This document shows, one piece after another, positions 46,569 to 57,697 of a DNA stretch of 64,000 bases (the first letter of the stretch is position 1; each line of letters opens with the position of its first letter). The notes under the pieces are model-generated. The model was not told where the DNA came from and did no database searches. It saw only the letters and a program-made list of their open reading frames with translations. Location of the stretch: positions 434,001 to 498,000 of the forward strand of contig JAPWDM010000005.1 of the NCBI GenBank assembly GCA_035578155.1. Reading direction: 5' to 3'. The translations under genes and the position numbers were made by a program. Source of the DNA: Brachynemurus nebulosus. Its lineage: Eukaryota; Arthropoda; Insecta; Neuroptera; Myrmeleontidae.

Positions 46569-46619
<51 letters not shown>
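46547..46619. repeat. (ATAC)n/(AT)n compound microsatellite
   Basis: Four to five ATAC units are followed by about 24 AT units. Unlike the arrays at 2697 and 52430 it is not inside repeat R1. Confidence 0.96.
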
Positions 46620-46623
<4 letters not shown>

Positions 46624-47087
46624 GTAAGGTGCTTATATGGAAGAACTTATTGTCCCGTTGATTACGACAAAGTTTAGTTCAAATGTCTAGTGTTTCCCAA
46701 ACCATTTCCATCGTGAAATACTTTTTAAGTTCTTAACTTTATACGGAGCACTGTATCAAATAGAGTTGGCGATCAAAAAAAAAAAAAAAACCTTTCAGTA
46801 GTTGAACCTTAATTTGAGACCTCGTGACCGAGAGACATACATCGTTAAATAATTTCACACATAAAATCATACCATATTCTCACGGACGTCATTTTAAAAA
46901 TTTGTTTCGCAGAACACTTGACGACTGCTAGCGGAACACACTTTGAAAACCACTGGTCTAGAGAATACTGTGACAATATAGTGCATTTTTATTAAATAGT
47001 CGAAAAATAAAAGAAATAAGAGCCCTTTTTGGTTGCTAAGTTCTTTTTTCTTTTTTTAAAATTATGAATTAGTTATGTGAAATACAC
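46620..47087. other. intergenic DNA
   Basis: Nothing recognised except an A-run at about 46778-46790. Confidence 0.5.
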
Positions 47088-47091
47088 TTAA

Positions 47092-47790
47092 GGAGGAGGT
47101 GAGGTTAATTCGTACAAAAAAAGGCATGTTTTTGTTATTTTTTTGTGACGTCACAGTTCAAATCTCTTTATTAAAACCAGTGGTACATTAAACTATGACA
47201 TTCGAAGAATATTTTATAAAATTTTCACGAAGAAATATTAAAAAATACAGTAATGGCAGCAATTATTCGGACGTGTCTCGGAAAAAAGTAGAATTGCGGT
47301 GCCCCACATAACTTGGTGCTGGCTCATCCGAAATAAGAAAATTAAAACTCATTCGTTAGATAATAGTTTTCCTCAGGTAACGCTGGGAGGGTTTTTCGAA
47401 ATTTCAATTTTTCACTTTTTTGGAACACTTAGAAAGGAAAAACACGATTTTTTGCGAAAAAAATCGGCGAATTTGTTATTGTAAAATAAAAATTATTAAC
47501 AAATTTGAAAAAAAAAAATCTCCACCCTTACCTCGTAAATTATGTACAGAAATAGTGTTCAAAATTTCAAAAGGATCGGTGCTGTAGTTTTGAAGTTATG
47601 AGGGGCACCGACTTTAAAAACGTGAACTATGGGGAAAACGCTTTAAAGTTTTGAACACTTAAAAATTCCTGTATAAAACTAATATAGAATACTTACTGCT
47701 AAACTAAATTTTGTAATATTCTTGAGATATTATGCATTCAGCTAAAAAATAAAAAAAGCAAAAAAATTATTTTAATACCTTACCCTGCCC
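47092..47790. mobile_element. TTAA-flanked element, second family
   Basis: TTAA at 47088-47091 and 47791-47794 encloses ends GGAGGAGGTGAGGTTAAT and, inverted, GGGCAGGGTAAGGTATTA. The interior holds TGACGTCA at 47146 and a CGGTGCTGTAGTTTTGAAG line like those in the other large elements. It is probably the same broad TTAA class as 7365-8265 but with a different sequence. No transposase. Confidence 0.6.
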
Positions 47791-47794
47791 TTAA

Positions 47795-48923
47795 GTTAAA
47801 TACGGTCTAATGTTTGATAATAATTTGCTGACGGTCAATTCAAATAAAATTACTAAAAATTTTGCAAATAATAGTTTTGTACACATAAAAATAAAACAAT
47901 CTATCCATATCTCATTTCCAGTTCAACAAATCCCAACAAAAATAAAAAAATTCGTTTTGTAATTCATTTTAATTAGCGACTTAATTTACAACTTTTTTCC
48001 CCACTAATTTTTTTGATAGAATATGTGTAATCAAAAATAATTTTGGTAACATTTCTTTGTTTCAGCTTTCATCAGGGAAGTAAAAAAAAATTACTCTTTC
48101 TAAATTCATAACAAGCTAAGCGTTTTTTCTATGTATTATAATAACCAATTTATTTCTTATTTAAAGTATTATAGAAATATCAGTTTTTCAAAAATCGATA
48201 CTTAACAGGACACATTACACGCACTTGGGTTCATTCGATTTTTATACAGTCATTGATATTTTGATTTACTTTTTTGAATTAAGATAGGCTTCAACATTTA
48301 CATGTAGCGTCGGACTCTAAACTGTCAATATTTAGAGAGAACAAATCCAAAACTTCTGTTCTGTTTGCTTCGCATTGCTTCTATGGTCCCATCGGGTGTT
48401 TATGATCAAAAGTTCGGCTGTACTCACAGCTGTACTTGCCTGTCTGTTTCACAACCAACAAGTAATATTCTGTTTATAGGATGTTTAAATTAAGATATAC
48501 ACGAATAGATTCTTTTAATAATATAAATTTAAAATACTTTATGTGTCTTTACTCATATTAAATTATCAGATACTTATCTTCCAAATAATGTCCCAATAAG
48601 TCACCCGGCCAACTAGAGGTGTCTCTGAATAATTTAAATACATTAATTAAATTAATTTTTATTAAGTGTCGTTTTATATTTTTGTAATACAATATTTTCA
48701 ATTAGATAACTACGAAGTGGCCATTAGTTCTTTATTTTTCGTGTTTTTTTTCCACTTTTATTAAAATAATTAAAATTTATCGGCTCATAAATTTTTTAAA
48801 AAACATGAAAACAACAAACATAGAACAACACCACAAGTTGCACACATCACAACCTGATCACTCATTAAAGAGTGGGTACCTCATAGGGGAAAAGTGGCGC
48901 GAGAAAGAGACAACTTCGCGAAT
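47795..48923. other. AT-rich intergenic DNA
   Basis: No gene or shared repeat recognised. Confidence 0.55.
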
Positions 48924-49022
48924 TACATGATTGGCAAAGTGGTCGGAAAACGACATTTCATATTACATGACCTAATATTATTCCAATTAATGGCGGAAAT
49001 GATTCTAGGCTACAAGAAATCT
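48924..49022 (+). repeat. A-box repeat (SINE-like family S2), copy
   Basis: TGATTGGCAAAGTGGTCGG, ACGACATTTCATATTACAT, CCTAATATTATTCCAATTAA and AAATGATTCTAGGCTACAAG occur in the same order as at 51641-51735 and 50031-50125. TGGCAAAGTGG fits the pol III A-box exactly; AAATGATTCTAG is a poor B-box candidate about 63 bases further on. Confidence 0.65.
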
Positions 49023-49221
49023 ATCCATTATTTGGGTATTTGAATAAAAAATAAATATCATTTTTTTATTGTATTTCAATTCTACATCATAGATAATATT
49101 GATAATCGATACGAAAATTTTCTTAAAAATGATATATAATAAATAATAAATTAATTAAAACTTGAAAAATTTTTAAAAATATTATTTGGTTAAAAACAGC
49201 ACTACAAAAGATCGCGATCTC

Positions 49222-49822
49222 TGTGACGTAATAAAGGTAACATGTCAAAAGTGTCAAAATTATTAAAATTTAATAGGAAAAATTATTGATGGTTGTTTCA
49301 TTGACTTCGACGTTCAAAATCTTGAGGGACATTTTTTCCGGATTTATTTTTGTATTGCTATCACAAAGTGGTACAAAACAAGCTCGATATTTCTTTAGTT
49401 TCGATATTTCTACAGTGAAGTTTATAACAAGCAATAATCTGGATGGAAACAAGAATTTCAGAGCAACAATAATTTCATAGTAACAATAATTTCATAGCAA
49501 CAATAATAGTAGGAGAGCTGCTGGCCGATTTGCAATAGTCATTTCAACACGCGTTAAATTGAGAGGATAGGATCTTAGATACTACCTACTTACTCTACAT
49601 AAAAATTCAGTTCTGGCAAGCCTATTCGGCCGGGTTGAGTCGAATAGGCTTGCCAGAACTGAATTTCTGTGTAGAGTAAATATCCAAGATTCTATCTTCT
49701 AAATTTAACGCGTGTTGAAATGACCATCGTAAATCAGCCAGTAACTCTTGGTCTAATCTATTTGAAAATAAAAAGACACTAATGTATCTATGTTCAGGCC
49801 ATATTACCTTTATTACGTCACA
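49222..49822. mobile_element. foldback element F5
   Basis: TGTGACGTAATAAAGGTAA opens the left side and its reverse complement closes the right (49804-49822). Inner arms 49516-49628 and 49641-49745 pair closely, including TCATTTCAACACGCGTTAAA and CAGTTCTGGCAAGCCTATTC. The left half carries about 250 extra bases between its outer and inner arm, including three CAACAATAATTTCATAG units at 49460-49506, so the present form is asymmetric. Confidence 0.82.
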
Positions 49823-50030
49823 TAAGCGCTTGTGAACTATAGGCCCGTTATCGGTTCTAAGTTTGAAAATTTATTTTTAATTTAATATAACTTCTTAATT
49901 ATTAGATACGTTTAAGAAAAAAAATAAAAAAAGCTTTCTTATAAAACTTATATATGATCTTTCCATTTATGACAAAAAAAATTTTTCTTCAAGTGTCGCT
50001 TAAAAAGTGTCGATATTTATCTAAATTACG

Positions 50031-50125
50031 TTCTCGATCAAGTGGTCGGAACACGACATTTCATATTACATAACCTAATATTATACCAGTTAATGGTGGA
50101 GATGGTTTCGTGATACAAGAGTTCT
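50031..50125 (+). repeat. A-box repeat (SINE-like family S2), copy
   Basis: AAGTGGTCGGAACACGACAT, TTCATATTACATAACCTAAT and ATTATACCAGTTAATGG match the 48.9 kb copy. The A-box region is altered (ATCAAGTGG). Confidence 0.6.
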
Positions 50126-51326
50126 ATTTAAAATTTAAAAAATTACCCTTAAACATTTCTCTAATACAGGGACGGAGTTCTCTAATACAGGGACCATTCC
50201 GACAGGGATGGATTTACCCACTTTTGGGCCCTAGACATGTTCTTCTTACTGACTCCTCTCCCGTTTCCACACAAAAAATATAAAACAGTTTAATAACTGT
50301 TTCCGTTGTAGAATTTTCAAAACAAAAATGTCCCTTTGGTGCCACCTTTCCCCTATTATTGGTAATATTAAAGCGGTTCAATTCTACGGTACATCATTAC
50401 ATCTAGATAACAACATTTTTTGACTATTTTTTTCTTTAACAAGACTTTCTCTTTAACCAGTAATTATTCGATGTAAGTATTACTTTTGAATTTACAACGG
50501 CAGTTCCCAAAATAACTGAACCAAACTATGAAAATAATGGATTCAAATTTATTGTTTCGGGTGTTTGGTTGTTCGGAAACACGCAGCTGTTTGTTTTGTT
50601 GTGTAGCCTAATTATTTTGTTGTGCCGCTATCTTTGTCTTGCATAAATAACATTAATTATAAATTAAATAATAAAATGAATATTTATTATTAAAATTAAT
50701 TATAGAGATCTTATCGAGAACTGACAGTCAAAAATAAAAAGTTTCCCAAAGCAATATGAAAAAAAAAACAACGCTAATTCATAAAAATATGTAACTAATA
50801 AAAAAAATCACAGTGTTAGATGAAATAAACGAATTCAAGTTCTGTGAATGTCGAAACAAAAATGTAATCGCAAAAAAGTTGAAGAAAAACAAAAAACCAC
50901 AAAAACAAGTTTTTCATATTTTTATGATTAGAACTAATTAATAACTAATACATAATTTTTTTATAAAATAATATAAATTATAATAATTAATTAAGCCTTG
51001 ACCAAAATGATTTAGATGATTATTAAAAAAAACAACAATAAATTTCTAATGATTCATATGACTGGTTGTATTTCTTTCTTATCTTACAGTTAGATAGTAT
51101 CTGTAATTTTTGGTTCATGAAAAAAATAAAAATCGTAATGGAAATTTTTTTTCTAGTCAATTAGTGTCCGAGATGCAATGAGTTTTTTTTTTAACGGGAA
51201 TATGTTTTTGGACAGGGGCAGGGGTATAGTTGAAATTATTCGTGATGCTGAAAATAGATATAAAAAATTTGTAATTTAGTAAATAATAAGTTACTAATAG
51301 AATTTTTGATTCAAAAGAGAAAAATC
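50126..51326. other. AT-rich intergenic DNA
   Basis: A short repeated line, TCTAATACAGGGAC, occurs twice at 50159-50192. No gene seen. Confidence 0.5.
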
Positions 51327-51395
51327 ATTAGATGCAGAGCCGGCGCCGACTATATAGGCGAACTAGGCGAGTGTCTGAACACCATATTACCTTCT

Positions 51396-51503
51396 CTGTT
51401 TTGCAGAACAGATTCATATTCCAAACACAATAAACAAAATATAGTGTTCAGACACTGTTTTGCAGAACAGATTCATATTCCAAACACAATAAACAAAATA
51501 TAG
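51396..51503 (+). repeat. 49-bp perfect direct repeat
   Basis: CTGTTTTGCAGAACAGATTC continuing through ACACAATAAACAAAATATAG occurs at 51396-51444 and 51455-51503 without a visible difference. The 10-bp joint TGTTCAGACA, extended by GTGTCTGAACACC at 51371, forms a further inverted pair. The exact identity implies a recent event. Confidence 0.95.
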
Positions 51504-51640
51504 AAATGATTGCATACAAAATGAATGTTGTTGTTTTAGAATAGTATATTAAGAAAGGAGTCAGTCCACCTTTTTTTTAATTATCTTTTTTATTGATTTT
51601 TTATTAAAATTTTCAAAAGAGCGTTTATGTTTATCTGCAT

Positions 51641-51735
51641 ACATGGTTAGCTAAGTGGTTGGAAAACGACATTTCATATTACACGATAAAATATTATTCC
51701 AATTAGTAACGAAATGATTCTAGCCTACAAGAATG
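51641..51735 (+). repeat. A-box repeat (SINE-like family S2), nested copy
   Basis: ACATGGTTAGCTAAGTGG, GGAAAACGACATTTCATATT and GAAATGATTCTAGCCTACAAG follow the family order. TAGCTAAGTGG is a perfect A-box match. It lies inside the hAT element 51335-52197. Confidence 0.65.
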
Positions 51736-51954
51736 CTACACTCCATGGCGCAGGAGAGACTAGTAGGCTTGGCGACAAAACCAACTGAGGACTAGAATTA
51801 GGGCAAATCATCGTTTTTAATGAATTAGTTACTATATTTTCTAAGCTTTAGAGTACATCACTGGCTTTAGACTAGGAAAAGCAAAACGTAATCTTTAGTT
51901 TTTTGTTTTCTGTTTTGCTATACTTTGTTTTCTTTATTCTTTTGTTTTCTTATC

Positions 51955-52309
51955 TTTTTTATTTATTTCTGTTATTTATTAATAAATAATTTATTGAATA
52001 GGTATACCTAAATAAGCATTAAGTACTGATTTAATTGTGTTAATATATTTTGTGAATAACTTTTACACGTTAAAAGTTGAAGATTAATTATATGACTTTT
52101 AACTGATAGTATGTCTAAAAAAATAAGTATTTATCAAGTTGGGGAGGTGCCAAAAATTATTTCGCCTAGCGCGCCAAATAACCTTGCGCCGACCTTGATC
52201 AGGTGTAAAATAAAGAATAAGAAATACAATTTTCAATAAATTTAGAAAATTTGATCACCAACTCCGATGGATGGTCATTTTAACAGAAAAGTGGGAAGTG
52301 ATCACTTTT
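51955..52309 (+). repeat. direct duplication, left unit
   Basis: About 355 bp, from TTTTTATTTATTTCTG through the hAT right end and its flank to GTGGGAAGTGAT, are repeated at 53384-53735 with about 95% identity. Both hAT-end and non-hAT flank are included, so a DNA-level duplication is more likely than two insertions. Confidence 0.92.
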
Positions 52310-52426
52310 AGCGAATTTCCAGAATGGAATTCAGCTATTACAGCCACTGTCATGACGCGACTTGAACCCGGGACCATGGCAGAAATTTGTTTTGAGGTCC
52401 CTAGAAACCAAAAAAAATTCACAAAA

Positions 52427-52510
<84 letters not shown>

Positions 52511-52845
52511 GCCCGCACGATAACTCTCGAACGAAATGTCCTAGGTTTACGAAATAAATTTGGCGAAAATGTTGGAAGTCCCAAACTGTTGGACAAGTTC
52601 GTTAGGCAGACACGTCGGATGCCAGGAACATGGTGTTTGTTCTTACAAAAAGTTAGTTTTTTGGCAAAATTTCCACTTATTCAAAAATTTTTGCGAAATT
52701 TTTTTACACCATTTAAACGAAGAGAAAAAATTACATAAAAAAGGTCTTTAAACTATTATTCTATGTCAACTAGTTTCCGAGAAAATTTAATTTTTATAAA
52801 CGGGCATTCACTATGTTATGCAGGATGCTGCGACAGGGGTATATA
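52310..52845 (+). repeat. dispersed repeat R1, copy b, with internal (TA)n
   Basis: Begins AGCGAATTTCCAGAATGG and ends near GCAGGATGCTGCGACAGGGG. It contains CTTGAACCCGGGACCATGG, whose complement resembles a pol III B box, and a TA array at the position also used in copy a. The frame of 155 codons across it (52271-52738) includes a meaningless isoleucine-tyrosine run. Confidence 0.82.
52430..52510. repeat. (TA)n microsatellite inside R1
   Basis: About 40 TA units, interrupted once by TG near 52495. Confidence 0.97.
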
Positions 52846-53039
52846 TAATTATGCATATGAAAGTAGTTACTTATACTACCACATATTATGGATAATACTA
52901 TGTATGTACATAACACGATAATATAGCTTGTCGTATAATGGCTTGTATAGTCACATACATAATATGTATATAATATTATGTTTGTATGTTATAATATGCC
53001 TTCTTTTTAGGGTTCCTAACAAAGTCCTACTTTTTAGAG
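52846..53039. other. AT-rich joint between two R1 copies
   Basis: TATG- and TACATA-rich simple sequence only. Confidence 0.6.
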
Positions 53040-53383
53040 CTCCGAAAGAAATCTTTCGGGACTATAATGGAAATTTATTTTGAGATCTCTAGAAAGCGAA
53101 AATAATATTCACTAAAATTTATATATTTGTATTTAGTCCCACATCGTTGGACAAGTTCATTAGCCAGCCATGTCGGATGCCTGGAACATGGCTTTTTTTG
53201 GTCTATTTTCGTGAAAAAAATTAGTCTTTGCCAAAATTTTCTCAAGCCAAAAAATTTTTGAGACATTTATTTACACCATTAGAAAGAGGAGGAAAAATCA
53301 CTTAAAAGGGTGAAAAATCACAGAAAAACGGATTTTTATAAACGGAAATTCGCTGTCTTATGCAGGATGTTGCGACAGGGGTA
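53040..53383 (+). repeat. dispersed repeat R1, copy c, without microsatellite
   Basis: GAGATCTCTAGAAAGCGAAA, GTTGGACAAGTTCATTAGCC, GATGCCTGGAACATGG and GCAGGATGTTGCGACAGGGG match copy b in order. Where copies a and b have a long TA array this copy has only TATATATTTGTATTTAG. Confidence 0.85.
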
Positions 53384-53735
53384 TTTTTTATTTATTTGTG
53401 TTATTTATTAATAAATAATTTATTGGATATACCTAAATAAGCATTAAGTACTGATTTAATTTTGTTAATATATTTTGTGAATAACTTTTACACGTTAAAA
53501 GTTGAAGATTAATTATATGACTTTTAACTGTTAGTATGTCCAAAAAAAATAAGTATTTATCAAGTTCGGGGGTGCCAAAAATTATTTCGCCTAGGCCGTC
53601 AAATAACCTTGCGCCGACCTTGATCAGGTGTAAAATAAAGAATAAGAAATACAATTGTCAATAAATTTAAAAAATTTGATCACCAACTTCGATGGATGGT
53701 TATTTTAACAGAAAAGTGGGAAGTGATATCACTTT
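53384..53735 (+). repeat. direct duplication, right unit
   Basis: Second copy of 51955-52309, spaced about 1.43 kb away. It carries the hAT right end (to 53622), the octamer ATCAGGTG and the same downstream flank. Confidence 0.92.
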
Positions 53736-53739
53736 TTAT

Positions 53740-55272
53740 TTAATTATAAGATAAATACAGAAACTTTGATGATTCCCTATACGTTTTAATATCTATACCT
53801 CAAAAGAGGTCAAGTTTTTGCTTTTTTTCGGCTATAGTGCACAATTCCAAAGAAACAAACCCACACAAAACATTTAATGTCTACATAAGTGATACATACA
53901 TAGAAACACGGCAACAAACGGCAATTTAGGTACAATCCACACAACTTCACGGCAAAAAAAAGCACGAGAATTAAATTACATAGTGGAATGGTATTTGTGG
54001 TATTAACACGGATAAAAAGAGACACCGTCCGTCTCTATACGCTACATAACATGATGCAATATATGTATGTGTGTGTGTGTGTGCCGCGTGCCCTCCAGTT
54101 TCGTAATAAAATTAACAGAAGAGAAAAATTTAAATTACATGTACACAACAAACAAATAGGCATTATTAAATGATTTTTATTTAATTGTTGTTAACAAAAA
54201 CAAGTTTACATGACAATAAATACTCACGACAAAAGGTGCAGTTAAGTGAGTTGCTATAGTTAGGTTTTATGAGTAGAAAAAATGAAACGAGAAAAATATT
54301 TTTAAAAATTGCATTCTAACAACTTTTTTTTTTTAGTTAGCGTAATTGTATAATTAGATTACCGTTGTCGTATTAACACTAAATAAGTTTGAATGTGTAT
54401 CTACTGATGGTTCTAATTAGGTAATTCAGAAAAAATTAGTTCGATTGTTTAAGTGAATTTTCTGTACACCACCCAAATTGATAGTGCAAATTTTATTTTA
54501 GCTTTAGTTTTCATGAAATAAAATTAATCAAAATCCTAAAAAAGTGGATTTAAACATTTTGAACGTGCGACCACGATGTTACTCATTAGAGTACTTGTCA
54601 CTTTTACCAATTTTTGTCTTTTACCAATCAACTTGTCTCTTTTACCAAAAAATTTCAGAATTCTTTCAATTTCGTCAGTTTTATTCGTTTATCTCCGTTC
54701 GTTATACTCATCAAATTCCTAAATTTTTCCAGTAATCGCTTTTCATTTTTAAGGGAGGAGTTCACGCCAGAAACGGCTGATAAACTAATTTTTTTCGAAT
54801 CTCGTTTTTTGTTTTTATTTTGTTCTGTGGTTCTTTACAAACACGGTAATATATAAAACATGGCCAAAAAAATTTTTTTTCAAGTAGAGAAATATTTATT
54901 TGTGATCCGCTGCACAGCCAAGTTGCTGCTACTTTGCAGACAACGCTCGCCCCCCCCCTCGCGATTTTATCAGTAATATTTAGTTTTGGTGTGTACATGA
55001 GTGTTATAGTATGCACGGAAATAATGTTCTTTTATTTGTATGCCTTTGTAGACGTTTTAATAAAGAGTGAGTAAACCACTTCTTTTGTTATTATTTTTGT
55101 TTTTACCGTTTCCCGAAAGTTGTGTTTTTCCCGACAAGGAAAATCATATCTCAAGTTCTAGAAAAGATAGAGACTTGATTTTTTTAAAATTTTGTTCATA
55201 AACATATTGCGTATAAAGTGGAGTATGCTTTTTCCATTTGAACAACTATAACTATTTTTAAACATTATTTTT
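53740..55272. other. intergenic DNA with a (GT)n tract
   Basis: TATGTATGTGTGTGTGTGTGTG at 54062-54083 is a short microsatellite. Several 60-85 codon frames overlap each other at 54544-55016 with no recognisable family. A C-run CCCCCCCCTCGCG lies at 54951. Confidence 0.5.
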
Positions 55273-55458
55273 TAAAACATGGAATCGTTGCTTTGTCACT
55301 TTTCACAGCAAAATCATAGAAAAACACGAGTCGAGTTTCGGCTTTTACACCATCCTCAGTGCTTTTACACCTGAGGATGGTGTAAAAGCCGAAACTCGAC
55401 TCGTGTTTTTCTATGATTTTGTTGTGAAAAGTGACAAAGCAACGATCCCATGTTTTAA
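55273..55458. repeat. almost perfect 186-bp hairpin
   Basis: Arms 55273-55358 and 55371-55458 differ at only two positions I can find (GGAATCG/GGGATCG and CACAGC/CACAAC). The loop is about 12 bases and repeats GCTTTTACACC. The right arm reads CTGAGGATGGTGTAAAAGCC then GAAAC. Nothing else in the window matches it. Such a structure would form double-stranded RNA if transcribed. Confidence 0.95.
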
Positions 55459-57079
55459 TATGGATTTTCACATTTTTTTTTTAAATAAAAAATTGGGTTT
55501 TATAATTTTTAGAAGTTTGGGAATACAATTTTATAGTTAATTTTTAAAATTACCTGAAACGCATACTCACCTTTATGGACAGGTCCTTTAGGAATAAAAT
55601 AATGAAAAAATATTTAAAAAATATTCATTACTTTTTGAGATATGGCGTTCCTTGTAAACGCTTAAAAATTTGTAAAAAAAGGGCCCCCTCCCCCTACAGG
55701 GAAGAGTAATAAATGTTTGAAAAACAAAATTTTCTGTTTGAAACCCTCCCTAATTTGAAAAAAAAATTTCAACAAGCAAAATAATCATAAATAAAAAAGT
55801 TGCTTTCTTATTTGAACTTCCCCTTAAGCCTCATTTGCGAAATATTGGACTTCAAAATTTATGTTTCTTTAAGGGGAATATAGACTATTCTGTACAGAAG
55901 AGATTTACAATATATTTTAAGGCCATTGACGGCATAAAAGAATGTAAAAGTGGGGAAAGGTTGCACGAACGGGGCCAAGGGTTTTTTTTCAAGATAATTC
56001 AATTGAAAATGGCACCTAAAAATTACCCCTTTTATAACTGTTTACTGGGTTCCTTTCATAAATATTAGGTATACACAAATTAAAAAATTGACTTCTAACG
56101 CTACAGTTTTATCCAAAAATTTCTGATCCAGTGTTTTCCTACAGTTGAATGAACGCCAGATGACAAAGAATTCAGCAAAATATTTAAATGTCACAAAAAG
56201 TTTCAAAAAGATTAACAGAACAACACCCAGTTTTTTTCGGCGAGATTCGTAGTTAGCACATAATTTGATTTGTTCCCTTTCATACCACGTTTCTGATTAG
56301 AGTTCATTATTAAGTAGGTACTGTTACGACCACTTGCAAACGCTCCCGAAAGCTCTCAATTCATACAATTGCTTTTTGATATATACATTTACAAAGAAAA
56401 AAATTATTACATTACAAAACAGTTTGAAATATTTGAAAAATAAAAAAACGAATACGAAAAAAAAATTTGTACAGTAGCTGAAACAAGATATAAACGCGAG
56501 ATACGTGCTTACCTCATGTTGTATACTATTGTACAGTGGACCATTATATTATATGTACACTTGATACACACTGATACACCGTACCGCTGGTGTATCAGTG
56601 TGTGCCATGGAGTGTATTGTGTATGACTCCATAGAGGAGTAATATTATGTAGGTAGCGAAATTCACTCTATTGAGACAAAACGTACACATAATGTAAGTT
56701 TACTATATAAATAATAATTTTTTTTTTATTCTTAAAACCAACTATCTATAGTTATATAGGCACTATTTACAAATACAACAGTAAAGATTTTTCCACTATT
56801 ACTACGTGTTTCTGTGGTAGACACACAAAATGATACGAAATCATCGATGTTATTTCATCTGTGTTTGTTCGTATCGATTATTTGAGATTGTTTCTAAAAA
56901 TAAATAGAAATTTATGACTACGATAAATATTATAAATTTTTTTTATTAACTATATCTTAGTCTTTTGTTTTAAAATTATGACATTTAAGATAATCATAAA
57001 TTTGAATTTTAGAAAAAAAAATCTTAAAAATTCTTTTATAACATAAGAAACAAAATTTCCATTTTTAAGGTGCTCGGAG
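55459..57079. other. intergenic DNA with a short perfect hairpin
   Basis: At 56567-56602 CACACTGATACACC pairs perfectly with GGTGTATCAGTGTG around an 8-base loop. CTTCCCCTTAAGCC and CTTTAAGGGGAAT form a looser pair at 55817-55880. A 77-codon frame at 55835-56068 is unsupported. Confidence 0.5.
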
Positions 57080-57690
57080 AGGCTCATTTTTTTTTTTGTG
57101 AATTTTCAAAAGGAAAATTCAGATATTACAGTCGCGGTTGTCGTGGTGAGACTTGAACTCGGGATTGTGAGTGACCCGAAGATGATTTGGGGATATCGTT
57201 AGAAACTCCAAACCCTTAGATGAGTTCTTCAGTCAAATGCATGTTTTTCGTCAAAAAGATGATTTATTTTTAATAGTTTGCTATAGTTCAAAAGTTTTCC
57301 AAACTTTTTTTTTACATTATCGGAAAGAACGAAAAAAATTACGTATGATAGGTTTTTGAATTACTGTTGTAAGTAAAATATTTTTTGGAAAAAATTAAGA
57401 CGGATTTTCAAAAATCAAAATTTAGACACCATCGTAAGAGTAGAAAAAATCATATAAGATAGATTTTTGAACCATTATTTTATGTAAGTTAATTTTCCAA
57501 GAAAATTTAAAAACCTGATTTTTGTTAATGTACATTTTGTCTATTTAGATTTATACGGAGTGTATAAATAATAAGTTTCGTAATCCAGGGGGCAAACAAA
57601 TCTCATTGTACGAATTATGTTTTTTTTTTGGCAAAAAGGAAACTCGATAGGTTTGGCAGAATAGCGCGACAGGCGTATTCTATATTTCAC
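57080..57690 (+). repeat. dispersed repeat R1, copy d (diverged)
   Basis: GACTTGAACTCGGGATTGTG, GAAACTCCAAACCCTTAGATG, TTTTTACATTATCGGAAAG and TAGCGCGACAGGCGTATT follow the order of copies b and c at roughly 60-65%. The central array is absent. Confidence 0.6.
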
Positions 57691-57697
57691 TATAATA

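Larger units (their letters stand above)
51335..52197. mobile_element. hAT-type non-autonomous element, 863 bp
   Basis: The left end CAGAGCCGGCGCCGAC and the inverted right end CAAGGTCGGCGCAAGG align for over 35 bp, including (A/C)CTAGGCGA. Flanking octamers ATTAGATG and ATCAGGTG agree at six of eight positions, a decayed hAT target duplication. GGCGC...CTAGGCGA ends are a known hAT style. Inside lie a 49-bp direct repeat and an S2 repeat. The right end plus flank recurs at 53384-53735. Confidence 0.75.

Noticed and set aside
54544..55016. Frames of 63-84 codons
   Set aside because: They conflict with each other and have no recognisable family or codon bias.
55265..55471. 68-codon minus-strand frame
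   Set aside because: It covers the near-perfect hairpin and simply reads through both arms.
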